Of a stretch of 40,660 nt of DNA, positions 9,139 through 18,443 are shown one piece after another. The notes below the pieces were generated by a model. It ran no database searches. It saw only the letters and a program-made list of their open reading frames with translations, and was not told the origin of the DNA. This stretch comes from an uncultured Lentisphaeria bacterium (lineage in GTDB: Bacteria > Verrucomicrobiota > Lentisphaeria > Victivallales > Victivallaceae): the NCBI GenBank assembly GCA_903831825.1, contig CAIKZE010000046.1, positions 1 through 40,660 of the forward strand, in the 5' to 3' direction. Numbering within the stretch: position 1 is the stretch's first letter; every line of letters begins with the position of its first letter. The position numbers and the translations under genes were made by a program.

Positions 9139-9214
9139 TGACTCTGTGGTTAAAAACGGAGATTCAAAAGAGAGTGGAAAGCAGGAATATCAGAAAACCA
9201 TTGCGGAGGTTAGG

Positions 9215-12200
9215 TTGAAACAGACACCATTGCCCAATAAAGAATTACTGCAACAGTGCGGAGACAATCTGGAGTTCACCCTGGAACTGGACTCTCCGAT
9301 GCAGGGAAACGCGTTTTTGCGCACCAATATCGGCTGCGCGGCAGTACGCCGTCAGGAAATTATTGCACATACCGAAAAAGAGGAACCGGTGCTGGCCAGG
9401 GACTGGCATGACCTGGCGATGTCGCGAATCAGCGACACCCTGTTCAAAATCACCCTGCCAGTGGTCGAAGTCGGTTGTTTCGAAGCTAAAGCCTGGTTTC
9501 TGGAAGACGGCGCGGGGAGCCCGGTCTGGGTCAAGGGCGAAAATACCAAAATAAAAGTGGAACCCTCATCCGAAGTCTGCGCCAATACCATGTACACGCT
9601 GTTTGTCCGGCAGTTCGGACCCAACATGGACGGACGGGCGATGCGTCCGCCGGATTCGGCCGGCCTGCTTGAGAAAAGAGGATACGCCGTAATTCCGCCT
9701 TCCGGCACTTTCCGGCAGGTGATCCGCAATCTTGATCTTATTACCGATAAGCTGAGGAGCCGGATCATCCAGTTGCTGCCCATTCATCCCGAACCGACAA
9801 CGTATGCCCGGATGGGACATTTCGGCAGCCCGTTCGCGGCGCTGGATTTTTTCAACGTTAATCCGGCGTATGCCGAATTTGACGTCAAAGCCACGCCGAT
9901 GGAACAGTTCGGCGAACTGATTGATGCAGTCCATGCCCGCAACGCCAGACTTTTTATCGATATTCCGGTAAACCATACCGGCTGGGCGTCGAAAGTCCAG
10001 ATTGACCATCCGGAATGGTTTGTCCGGAAAGAAGACGGGACATTCGTCTCTCCCGGCGCCTGGGGCGTAACCTGGGCCGACCTCTGCAAACTGGAATACC
10101 GGAAGCCGGAAGTTCACGCGCTGATGGCGGAGGTGTTTCTGTTCTGGTGCCGCAAAGGCGTTGACGGTTTCCGTTGCGACGCCGGTTATATGCTGCCTTA
10201 TGAAGCCTGGGAATACATCGTCGCCAAAGTCCGCAGCGAGTATCCGGAAACGATTTTTCTGCTGGAAGGATTAGGCGGTCCGGTGCGGGTAACCGAGCGA
10301 CTGCTGGGCAGCGCCGGGCTTAACTGGGCATATTCCGAACTGTTCCAGAACTACGACCGCAATCAGATTTCGAACTATCTGCCGGGATCCATCAACGCCG
10401 GCTCGGCTAAAGGTCTCCAGGTGCATTTTTCTGAAACTCACGACAACAGCCGTCTGGCGGCGCGTTCCAAAGCATACTCCATGATGCGCAACGCCCTGTG
10501 CGCCTTGTTTTCCCAGAGCGGCGCGTTCGGCTTTACCAACGGCGTGGAATGGTTTGCGGAAGCGAAAGTTGACGTCCACGGCGCGGAACCGATAAACTGG
10601 GGGAATGAAGACAACCAGATAGAATTTCTCCGCCGCTTGCAAACTTTGCTGGAAATTCATCCGGCGTTTTATGCCGGAGCCAAACTTGAACTGATTCAAA
10701 CCGGACATGAGAACAGCCTGGCCCTGGCCAGGACGTCGGCTGACGGCAGCAAACATCTGCTGATCCTGGTCAACTTGGATGAAAAAAATTCCAATGCTGT
10801 TCACTGGACGAAAAAGCGGTTTGATGTGCCTCGTGACGGATTTACCGACCTCCTCGGAGGGGAAAAGATTTTTTGCGAGAACTTAGGGGAGGGGGTGCGC
10901 CGCGCCCTGCCGCCGGGAAAGGTTTACTGTCTTTCGCCCGACGGCGCCGATTGCGATTTGCTGAACGAAGCGTTGTCCCGGAACCGGACGGTTCCGGAAC
11001 GGATTCTTCAACAGCGTTTCCGGACAATGCTGCTGGAGATTATTATCCAGGCGGAAGGTTTCGGCGACATCAGTTGCCGTACCGGCGATCTCAACCGGCT
11101 GACGGAACTGCTGAAAAAAGACCCCGCGGCGCTTTGCGCGGAATTATTCGGCATGGACTTGCCGCCGGTGGTAAACTGGCGCAACGGCGTCGATCAGCGG
11201 CGCACCGTCATGATTCCGGAGAAACATCTGCTGGCGGTCTGGTCGCAGGATCCGTTCCGGGCGGAAATCAAAGACGGCGAAACCACATTGCGATTTTCAC
11301 AGAGTCTGCCGCTGGACGGCGGCGGACATTTCACGATTATTCAACCGGTTTGCAAAAAAGTTGACGCCAACAAGCATCTGCAAATAAAATTAACTTCTTT
11401 CGAGTACCATCATGTAATCCTGTCGCACGGGACGCTGCTGCTGCTGTCCGGCCCGGAACATGCGCGGTTCAGAACTCTTTATACCGGAAAAGAGGTCCGC
11501 AAGCACGATCTTTATGCGCTATGCACCAATGACTTGGGCGGCATGAGCCAGGTTCGCGGCGCCTGGGGCACGCTTGCCAGCAAATATGACGCGATTCTGG
11601 CCGGCAACTGCAACCGGGCATTTCCGGTTGACCGCTCCGTGATGTTCACCCGCTGTCGCGGCTGGATAGTATATTGCGATTATTCACAGGAGATAAATCC
11701 GGCTTGTCTGCTGAGATTTACCGCCGGTCTGGATAATGTCGTGCAATGGCTATTCAGCGTGCCGGTCGGGCAGGGCAAGACAATCCAGATTCAGCTTTCA
11801 CTGGAAATGTCCAATGACAAAAATTATGTTCAACTCCATTTTTACCGTCCTCCGGCCAGTGATAACGGCGACACCGCGCTGGCGGATGAGAACAAAGTCA
11901 AAATTATTCTGCGCCCGGATATCGAGGACCGCTGCAACCATGAAGTGACCAAAGCCCATACCGGCCCGGAAAACGCTTTCCCGGCCGCGGTGCGGCAGCA
12001 GCCGGGCGGCTTCGACTTCAATCCGTCCGGGCAGCGCAATCTGACGATGCGTCTTTCAACCGGCACTTTTACCTTTCAGCCGGAATGGCACTACATGGCG
12101 TCGCTGCCGCTGGAAGCGGAACGCGGCCTGGAATCGCACACGGACCTGTTCAGCCCGGGATTTTTCGAATTGCCCCTGGGCGGCGGCGAATCGGTGACCC

Positions 12201-13468
12201 TTTCCGCCGGCATCAACCTTGCCGCGCCGGAATCCGAACCGATCTCCGAGAACGGGGTGGCGCTGCCGGAAATCATGAACCCGGAAGACGCCATGCTTCG
12301 CGCCATCAAACATTTTGTGGTAAAACGGGATGATTCGAAAACTGTCATCGCCGGTTATCCCTGGTTCCTGGACTGGGGCAGGGACACGCTGATTTGTCTG
12401 CGCGGCATGATTGCCGCCGGATACATGACCGAAGCCAAAGATATCTGCCGCCAGTTCGCCAGATTTGAACGTCACGGGACCATTCCTAACGTCATCCGCG
12501 GCGGCGATGTCTCCAATCGCGAAACCAGTGATGCTCCGCTGTGGTTCTTCACCGCCGTGGCGGATTACATCAAAGCGGCGGGCGGCAATTACATTCTGGA
12601 TGAAGACTGCGGCGGGCGGACGCTCCGGCAGATACTTGTTTCAATCGGCAAAAATTACCGCGGCGGCACGCCGAACGGCATCATTATGGACCCTGAAACC
12701 GGCCTTATCTTCAGTCCTTCCCATTTCACCTGGATGGATACCAACTATCCGGCGGGAACGCCCCGCGAAGGTTATCCGGTGGAAATCCAGGCGTTATGGT
12801 ATGCCGCGCTGCAACTGCTCGCCGAAATAGAACCGGATGGGGATTGGGCTGAACTGCGTGAAAAAGTCAGAAAAAACTTCGAAGAGCTTTTCTATTTGAA
12901 AGACAGCGGATATTTGAGCGACTGTCTGCATGCCGCCCCGGGAACGCCGGCGCGGCGCGCAACCGCCGATGACGCCTGCCGTTCCAATCAACTGTTTGCA
13001 GTTACGCTGGGACTGGTTGCCGGCCGGGAAATCCAGATGTCAATTCTGTCCGCCTGCGAACAACTGATTATTCCAGGCGCCATCCGCACGCTGGCCGACC
13101 GTCCGGTTAAATATCCGCTGCCGGTCTTCCATGGCGGGGGACAGCTTAACGATCCGTCCAAACCTTACTGGGGGACGTATAAAGGCGATGAAGACACCAG
13201 ACGCAAACCGGCTTATCACAACGGCACCGCCTGGACCTGGCCGTTCCCCTCTTACTGCGAAGCGCTGTACATGATTGGCGGCGAGAAATGCCGTTTCCGC
13301 GCCGCATCGCTGCTGATGTCGGCGTCGGAAATAATCAACAGCGGGGTTCCCTGCCATACTCCGGAAATCCTGGACGGCGACTCGCCGCACAACTGGCGCG
13401 GCTGCGGCGCGCAGGCCTGGGGCATTACGGAATTGTTCAGAGTTTATAAGATTTTAATTTTGAAATAG
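9215..13468 (+). CDS. Fused glycogen debranching enzyme: GH13 glucanotransferase plus GDE_C glucosidase
   Basis: The predicted role is to shift maltosyl/maltotriosyl units and then hydrolyse the exposed alpha-1,6 branch of glycogen. After an N-terminal domain (about 1-125) comes a GH13 barrel: region I DIPVNHTG, region II GFRCDAGY with nucleophile D322, region III with acid E351, and region IV ETHDN with D410. The last ~400 residues match the amylo-1,6-glucosidase GDE_C domain (PWFLDWGRDTLI near 1052, GTIPN, DAPLWFF). This is the domain order of eukaryotic debranching enzymes, at 1417 aa. I start it at TTG 9215 because GGAGG (9205-9209) lies 5 nt upstream; the frame is open from GTG 9119 but that part is a REP hairpin. 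First gene of the glycogen locus. Confidence 0.88.
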   Translation: MKQTPLPNKELLQQCGDNLEFTLELDSPMQGNAFLRTNIGCAAVRRQEIIAHTEKEEPVLARDWHDLAMSRISDTLFKITLPVVEVGCFEAKAWFLEDGAGSPVWVKGENTKIKVEPSSEVCANTMYTLFVRQFGPNMDGRAMRPPDSAGLLEKRGYAVIPPSGTFRQVIRNLDLITDKLRSRIIQLLPIHPEPTTYARMGHFGSPFAALDFFNVNPAYAEFDVKATPMEQFGELIDAVHARNARLFIDIPVNHTGWASKVQIDHPEWFVRKEDGTFVSPGAWGVTWADLCKLEYRKPEVHALMAEVFLFWCRKGVDGFRCDAGYMLPYEAWEYIVAKVRSEYPETIFLLEGLGGPVRVTERLLGSAGLNWAYSELFQNYDRNQISNYLPGSINAGSAKGLQVHFSETHDNSRLAARSKAYSMMRNALCALFSQSGAFGFTNGVEWFAEAKVDVHGAEPINWGNEDNQIEFLRRLQTLLEIHPAFYAGAKLELIQTGHENSLALARTSADGSKHLLILVNLDEKNSNAVHWTKKRFDVPRDGFTDLLGGEKIFCENLGEGVRRALPPGKVYCLSPDGADCDLLNEALSRNRTVPERILQQRFRTMLLEIIIQAEGFGDISCRTGDLNRLTELLKKDPAALCAELFGMDLPPVVNWRNGVDQRRTVMIPEKHLLAVWSQDPFRAEIKDGETTLRFSQSLPLDGGGHFTIIQPVCKKVDANKHLQIKLTSFEYHHVILSHGTLLLLSGPEHARFRTLYTGKEVRKHDLYALCTNDLGGMSQVRGAWGTLASKYDAILAGNCNRAFPVDRSVMFTRCRGWIVYCDYSQEINPACLLRFTAGLDNVVQWLFSVPVGQGKTIQIQLSLEMSNDKNYVQLHFYRPPASDNGDTALADENKVKIILRPDIEDRCNHEVTKAHTGPENAFPAAVRQQPGGFDFNPSGQRNLTMRLSTGTFTFQPEWHYMASLPLEAERGLESHTDLFSPGFFELPLGGGESVTLSAGINLAAPESEPISENGVALPEIMNPEDAMLRAIKHFVVKRDDSKTVIAGYPWFLDWGRDTLICLRGMIAAGYMTEAKDICRQFARFERHGTIPNVIRGGDVSNRETSDAPLWFFTAVADYIKAAGGNYILDEDCGGRTLRQILVSIGKNYRGGTPNGIIMDPETGLIFSPSHFTWMDTNYPAGTPREGYPVEIQALWYAALQLLAEIEPDGDWAELREKVRKNFEELFYLKDSGYLSDCLHAAPGTPARRATADDACRSNQLFAVTLGLVAGREIQMSILSACEQLIIPGAIRTLADRPVKYPLPVFHGGGQLNDPSKPYWGTYKGDEDTRRKPAYHNGTAWTWPFPSYCEALYMIGGEKCRFRAASLLMSASEIINSGVPCHTPEILDGDSPHNWRGCGAQAWGITELFRVYKILILK

Positions 13469-13583
13469 ACATCTTCAATATTTGTGCTATATTATATAGT
13501 AATTAAGAAGATTATGCCATGTATTTTCGGGTTTGCATAACCCCGGCGTAATGGACTGATTAAAGCATAAGGGAAAGGGAGTT

Positions 13584-13612
13584 CCGCATTTATAGGGATA
13601 TAGGGAATGCGG
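13584..13612 (+). other. Stem-loop between the debranching and CBM48 genes
   Basis: CCGCATT (13584-13590) pairs with AATGCGG (13606-13612) across a 15-base loop. It lies 29 nt before the CBM48 start codon and just upstream of its AGGAGG. It may affect mRNA stability or translation; it lacks a proper T-run for termination. Confidence 0.4.
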
Positions 13613-13641
13613 TTTAAAATATTAATTAGGAGGAAGTGAAA

Positions 13642-13944
13642 ATGGCAACCAAGAAGATCGTGAAAAGCGCTTCAACGTCAGGACGCAAAAGAGTTATATT
13701 TGAAGTACAGACCAAACCCGGCAGCACGGTGTTTATCGCCGGCGATTTCAACGAATGGGACTGTACCAAGAAGCAGCTTACCGACAAGGAAAATAATGGT
13801 ATTTTCCAGTGCGCGGTAATGCTGGGCACCGGTACTTACGAATATAAGTATTTCATCAATGACACCTGGTGCGTTGATCCCGGCAATCCCAAATTCAAGC
13901 CGAATGAAATGGGAACTCTCAACAGCGTTATTACTGTTGATTGA
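13642..13944 (+). CDS. Free-standing CBM48/AMPK-type glycogen-binding domain protein
   Basis: The 100-residue protein consists of little more than one glycogen-binding module. After about 15 basic residues (MATKKIVKSASTSGRK) it reads VFIAGDFNEWD, then GTYEYKYFIND and CVDPGNP, the signature of the CBM48/AMPK-beta fold. No catalytic domain is attached, unlike most CBM48 modules, which sit on branching or debranching enzymes. ATG 13642 is preferred over GTG 13636 because AGGAGG (13628-13633) is 8 nt away. It lies between the debranching enzyme and phosphorylase genes and is followed by a strong terminator at 14142, so it ends one transcription unit. It probably tethers or marks glycogen; its partner is unknown. 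Confidence 0.82.
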   Translation: MATKKIVKSASTSGRKRVIFEVQTKPGSTVFIAGDFNEWDCTKKQLTDKENNGIFQCAVMLGTGTYEYKYFINDTWCVDPGNPKFKPNEMGTLNSVITVD

Positions 13945-14311
13945 GATTTTTCAAATCAAAAAATGCTGAATTAATTTGACCGGCAAGCTTTCCGGATGGA
14001 GTGTCATTGTCTGTAATGTTCACCCATGGTTTGTTTGCCTGACGGATTCATTTTTCAATATTTGATAAAATCAGCCGGAAGCGGATTTGAACTATCTGTG
14101 TCTGTCAGGTATTGTATGCACGGTGGTAATTTAAGATGTTTCTGTGCTGAAAAAAGCACAGTATTTTTTTAGATTTTTTCAGGAGGGGTTCAAGCCTGCA
14201 AATATACAGCAGATTGTTTTTGCTGATGTAAAAATCCTGATAATCAACAGTTTACAATCCGGATAAATGGCGTCTGTCTTAATTCCGGACAACCTTTACG
14301 GGAAGAAAAAT
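13945..14311 (+). other. Intergenic region holding the terminator before glgP
   Basis: No gene is seen in these 367 bases. The notable content is the hairpin terminator at 14142-14170, followed by about 140 bases that must hold the promoter and leader of glgP. I could not identify a convincing promoter. Confidence 0.5.
14142..14170 (+). terminator. Rho-independent terminator after the CBM48 gene
   Basis: CTGTGCT (14142-14148) and AGCACAG (14155-14161) form a perfect 7-bp stem with a GAAAAA loop, followed at once by TATTTTTTT. It separates the debranching/CBM48 unit from glgP-glgA-glgB. Confidence 0.85.
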
Positions 14312-16849
14312 ATGGAAAAGTTAAAACTCTTCAATGTTAATCCGAAAATTCCGGAACAGCTCAATTTTCTGGATGAACTTTCATTCAATATGTGGTGGTG
14401 CTGGAATTATGAAGCTATCGAACTGTTTCGCCGGATTGATATTTCGCTCTGGCGCGCGGTTCACGGCAACAGCCGTCTGTTTCTGAATCTGGTGTCCCAG
14501 GAGCATCTTGAAGAGCTTGCCCATGACAAAGGTTTTCTGGAAATTCTCAAAAATGTCGAAGTAATATACCGGAAACACGTCAAGCAGGATATTGGAGATA
14601 AGGAAAGACGCATTGCTTACTTTTCGCTGGAATACGGTATTCATGAAAGTCTGCGTCTTTATTCCGGCGGGCTGGGCGTGCTGGCCGGAGATCATCTGAA
14701 AGCGGCGTCCGACCTGAACCTGCCGATTGTCAGCGTCGGACTGCTTTACCGTCAGGGATATTTTAAACAGTTCCTGGACAGCAACGGTCACCAGAATGAA
14801 CGCTATCCGGAAAATGAACTTAATTACATGCCGGTAACCCGCGCCAAGGATAAAGACGGCAATGAAGTGAACGTAAAACTCCGCCTGCTGGACCGTGAAG
14901 TCACGGCCGCGGTCTGGAAAATGGATGTCGGCAATATTCCGCTGATCCTTCTTGACACTGAAATTCCCGAAAATCCTCCGGATTTCAAGGAAATAACCTG
15001 GCGGCTGTACGGCGGAGACAAGCGCATGCGGCTGCATCAGGAATTGCTGCTGGGCATCGGCGGTTTTCAGGCCCTGGTCAAAATGGGTTATGTTCCGGCG
15101 GTATGCCATATGAACGAAGGCCATGCCGCGTTCCTGAGTCTTGCCCGCATCGCATATCTGATGCATACTCAAAAGGTGGATTTCGATACCGCGGTGACAA
15201 TTGTCTGGCGTTCCAACATCTTTACCACTCACACGCCGGTTCCGGCCGGCAACGAAGTGTTTGAAGTCGGCCTGTTAAAGCCGTATCTTGAAGTGCTGAT
15301 GACCGAAATGGGCATTGACGTCAACCGGGTGCTTAACTGGGGCATGCCGCCGCAGGATAAAGATGCGCATGAAATGTCCATGACCATTCTCGGGCTGCGC
15401 ATGGCCAACTTTACCAACGGCGTCAGCCGGCTGCACGGGGAAGTCGCCAGAAAGATGTGGAAAGATTTGTGGCCGGAACGTCCGATTGACGAAATTCCCA
15501 TCTCGCATATCACCAACGGCGTCCATGTCGCTTCGTGGATATCCGAGCGCAACAAACTGTTGTTCGATCATTACCTGAGTCCCGGCTGGATGGAAATCCA
15601 GTGCTCCAAGAAGCACAAAGCCATGATTGACAATATTCCGGATGAGGAATTATGGCATACCCATGAAATGTGCCGGTTGACGCTGGTCCGCCATGCGCGT
15701 ACCCGGTTGAAACTGCAGATGAGAAACCGCAATGCCTCGTCCCGCGAAATGATCAGCACCAAAAACATCCTGAACCAGGATATTCTGACAATCGGGTTTG
15801 CCCGCCGTTTCGCCACATATAAACGGGCGAGTCTGCTGTTGCAGGACCCGGACCGGCTGCGGGCGCTGCTTACCGACCCGGAACGTCCGGTGCAGATTAT
15901 CTTCGCAGGCAAGGCCCATCCCGCGGATGAAGCCGGCAAGCGGCTGATTCAGGAGATTATCAATTTTTCGTATAATGCGAATGTCCGCCACCGGATGGTA
16001 TTTCTGGAAGACTACGACATCAATCTGGCAAGATACCTTGTTCAGGGCGTGGACGTCTGGCTGAACACCCCGCTGCGTCCGCAGGAAGCCAGCGGCACCT
16101 CCGGCATGAAAGCCGCCATCAACGGCGTTCTCAATTGCAGTATCCTGGACGGCTGGTGGGTTGAAGGCTATTCCGCGGATTGCGGCTGGAGCATTCCCAC
16201 GGATGAAGGTTATGACAGCAACGATGACCGCGACAGAATTGAGGCGCAGGCGCTTTATAACATAATTGAGAACGACATCATTCCGACTTTCTATGACCGC
16301 TCTGAAGGCGATCTGCCGCAGCGCTGGGTCAGAATGATGAAAGAATCCATCAAGATGGGGCTGGGTTCATTCTCCAGCATCCGGATGGTAAGTGAATATT
16401 ATGAGCGGTTCTACGCGCCGGCGCTGAGAAATTATGACGATTTGATGCAGGACGGATCCGCCAAGGCGGTTAAAATGGTCGCCAACAAGCGTCGTTATGA
16501 CCGCTATCACGACCAGATTTATATTGAAAACCCGCAAACCGACGTTGATCTCAGCGCACTGCATGTCTGCGACAAATTTAAAGCGACCGCCAAGGTTTAC
16601 CTCGGCGAGTTGAAACCCGATGAAGTGGATGTGGAAGTCTATTACGGACCGGTTGACAGCCAGAATCAGATCAAGCGGAGCAATACCGCCCTCATGAACC
16701 TGGCCTCCGATCTGGGCAACGGCAATTACCTGTATGAATACGAACTGACCTGCAATCATTCCGGCCGTTTCGGCCTGACCGCACGGGTAACCCCGGTCGG
16801 ACATGAATGGGACAACAGCATTCCGGGTTTCATAAAATGGGCCGAATAA
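14312..16849 (+). CDS. glgP: Alpha-glucan (glycogen) phosphorylase, GT35, with N-terminal DUF3417 region
   Basis: The enzyme releases glucose-1-phosphate from glycogen chain ends using phosphate and PLP. The N-terminus (LSFNMWWCWNYEAIELF) is the DUF3417 region of the bacterial/archaeal phosphorylase subgroup. The body has SLEYGIHESLRLYSGGLGVLAGDHLKAASD split around residues 107-138, GFARRFATYKR, and RPQEASGTSGMKAAING with the PLP lysine at K600. The length is 845 aa from ATG 14312, chosen because GGAAG (14301-14305) is 6 nt upstream and family members begin near here; the frame also has ATG 14267 with a poor ribosome site. It follows a terminator and precedes glgA by 76 nt, so it likely heads a glgP-glgA-glgB unit. 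Confidence 0.94.
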   Translation: MEKLKLFNVNPKIPEQLNFLDELSFNMWWCWNYEAIELFRRIDISLWRAVHGNSRLFLNLVSQEHLEELAHDKGFLEILKNVEVIYRKHVKQDIGDKERRIAYFSLEYGIHESLRLYSGGLGVLAGDHLKAASDLNLPIVSVGLLYRQGYFKQFLDSNGHQNERYPENELNYMPVTRAKDKDGNEVNVKLRLLDREVTAAVWKMDVGNIPLILLDTEIPENPPDFKEITWRLYGGDKRMRLHQELLLGIGGFQALVKMGYVPAVCHMNEGHAAFLSLARIAYLMHTQKVDFDTAVTIVWRSNIFTTHTPVPAGNEVFEVGLLKPYLEVLMTEMGIDVNRVLNWGMPPQDKDAHEMSMTILGLRMANFTNGVSRLHGEVARKMWKDLWPERPIDEIPISHITNGVHVASWISERNKLLFDHYLSPGWMEIQCSKKHKAMIDNIPDEELWHTHEMCRLTLVRHARTRLKLQMRNRNASSREMISTKNILNQDILTIGFARRFATYKRASLLLQDPDRLRALLTDPERPVQIIFAGKAHPADEAGKRLIQEIINFSYNANVRHRMVFLEDYDINLARYLVQGVDVWLNTPLRPQEASGTSGMKAAINGVLNCSILDGWWVEGYSADCGWSIPTDEGYDSNDDRDRIEAQALYNIIENDIIPTFYDRSEGDLPQRWVRMMKESIKMGLGSFSSIRMVSEYYERFYAPALRNYDDLMQDGSAKAVKMVANKRRYDRYHDQIYIENPQTDVDLSALHVCDKFKATAKVYLGELKPDEVDVEVYYGPVDSQNQIKRSNTALMNLASDLGNGNYLYEYELTCNHSGRFGLTARVTPVGHEWDNSIPGFIKWAE

Positions 16850-16925
16850 AAAAATTGGAAATGTTGAAATAATTATTATACTGGTTAAATTGGAATAAGA
16901 GTAATTTTGGTAGCGGGGAGCAACA

Positions 16926-18443
16926 ATGAGAGTACCAACCAACCCTAAAAATCCGAGAATTCTGATTGTAACGCCGGAGATCACGTATCTGCCGGAGGGA
17001 ATGGGCAATATGTCCAACATGCTGCAGGCGAAAGCCGGCGGCCTGGCGGACGTTTCAGCTTCGCTGGTGGCGGCGCTGTTTAAACAGGGTGCGGACGTTC
17101 ATGTCGCCCTGCCGCATTATCGCAGAATGTTTCACATTGATGTGGGCAAGCTCATCAACAGCGAATTGCTGGTTTATAAAAGTCATCTGTCCAATTCCAG
17201 GATTCATCTGGCGGAAGACCGGGTATTTTACTACCGCGACACGGTTTACAGCAATTATCACGAAGACAGCTTGAAGTTTGCGCTGGCGTTCCAGCGCGAA
17301 ATTATCAATAATATTATTCCCAAAGTCGAACCCGACCTGATTCACTGCAACGACTGGATGACCGGGCTTATCCCGGCCGCGGCGCGCCGCATGGGCATTC
17401 CCTGCCTGTTTACGGTGCATAACATCCATACCCAGAAAATAACGCTGGATTACATTGAAGACCGCGGCATTGACTCGGCCGATTTCTGGAATAATCTTTA
17501 TTTCCAGCGTCCGCCGCATAATTACGAGGAATCCCGTTCGACTAATCCGGTGGATATGCTGACCAGCGGGATATTCGCGTCGCATTTCATCAATACCGTC
17601 AGCCCGACTTTCCTCGATGAAATCGTCGAAGGCCGGCATCCGTTTATTCCCGGCAATATTCAATATGAAATATCCTGCAAGAAACAGTCCGGCTGCGCCA
17701 AAGGGATTCTAAATGCTCCGGACGAAACATTCAATCCGGAAACCGATATGATGATTGAGGCCTGCTACAACGCAGGCAATCACGCCGAGAAAAAAATAGA
17801 GAACAAAGTGGCGTTCCAGCGCAAAACCGGACTGCATGTTGATCCTAACGCGCCGCTGTTTTTCTGGCCTTCGCGGCTTGACCCGATCCAGAAAGGCTGC
17901 CAGCTCCTGACCGACATTCTCTATAAACTGGTCTCCGACTATTGGGGCGAAAAACTCCAGGTGGCGATTGTCGCCAACGGTGCTTATGAAAAATATTTCC
18001 ATGAAATTGTCAGGTTCCATAATTTGCATAAACGCGTGGCGGTATGCGCTTTTGACGAAGCCCTTTCGCATCTGGGTTATGCGGCCTCCGACTTCATGCT
18101 GATACCTTCGAAATTCGAGCCATGCGGACTGCCGCAGATGATCAGTCCGATCTATGGTTCGCTGTCGATCGCCATGGATACCGGCGGCCTGCATGATACG
18201 GTGGAACATCTTAACCTGGAGAAGAATGAAGGCAACGGTTTTGTCTTCAAGACTTATGACGCCAACGGACTGCGCTGGGCGATTGACCAGGCAATGAGTT
18301 TCTACCGGCAGCCGAAAGCAGTTAAAGCAAAACAGATTTCCAGGATTATGAAAGAATCCAAAACGCGGTTCAACCATTCCGTAACCGCGCAGGAATATAT
18401 AGACATTTACGAAGTAATGCTTGAACGCCAGCTTGTCCACTGA
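16926..18443 (+). CDS. glgA: Glycogen synthase, GT5
   Basis: It transfers glucose from a nucleotide sugar (ADP-glucose in bacterial relatives) to the growing alpha-1,4 chain. The N-terminal KAGGLADV motif (K36) binds the donor, and the C-terminal EPCGLPQ motif (E398) is the retaining GT-B signature. DLIHCNDWMTGLIP and TVHNIHTQ are further family blocks. At 505 aa it is of normal length. GGGAG lies 6 nt before the ATG. It overlaps the next frame by one base (TGATG), implying coupled translation with glgB. The first segment carries an insertion (YLPEGMGNMSNMLQA) between the first strand and KAGG, which is longer than in E. coli GlgA. Confidence 0.93.
   Translation: MRVPTNPKNPRILIVTPEITYLPEGMGNMSNMLQAKAGGLADVSASLVAALFKQGADVHVALPHYRRMFHIDVGKLINSELLVYKSHLSNSRIHLAEDRVFYYRDTVYSNYHEDSLKFALAFQREIINNIIPKVEPDLIHCNDWMTGLIPAAARRMGIPCLFTVHNIHTQKITLDYIEDRGIDSADFWNNLYFQRPPHNYEESRSTNPVDMLTSGIFASHFINTVSPTFLDEIVEGRHPFIPGNIQYEISCKKQSGCAKGILNAPDETFNPETDMMIEACYNAGNHAEKKIENKVAFQRKTGLHVDPNAPLFFWPSRLDPIQKGCQLLTDILYKLVSDYWGEKLQVAIVANGAYEKYFHEIVRFHNLHKRVAVCAFDEALSHLGYAASDFMLIPSKFEPCGLPQMISPIYGSLSIAMDTGGLHDTVEHLNLEKNEGNGFVFKTYDANGLRWAIDQAMSFYRQPKAVKAKQISRIMKESKTRFNHSVTAQEYIDIYEVMLERQLVH

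Larger units (their letters stand above)
8443..9214. other. Intergenic region rich in palindromes and tandem words
   Basis: No gene can be defended here. An ATG frame at 8444-8545 (33 codons, touching the KilA-N stop) and a short frame reading GLFDPDEVAGILDD near 8551-8633 may be remnants of a lost gene. Also present are two odd-centred palindromes (8617-8633, 8686-8710), a 14-bp tandem duplication GAATTCAGTAGTCA (9001-9028), repeats of AAACCGT and AACGGTATTAC near 9037-9105, and a REP-like hairpin (9123-9138). Confidence 0.55.

Noticed and set aside
14381-15232. 283-codon minus-strand frame opposite glgP
   Set aside because: Shadow frame of a well-supported phosphorylase gene.
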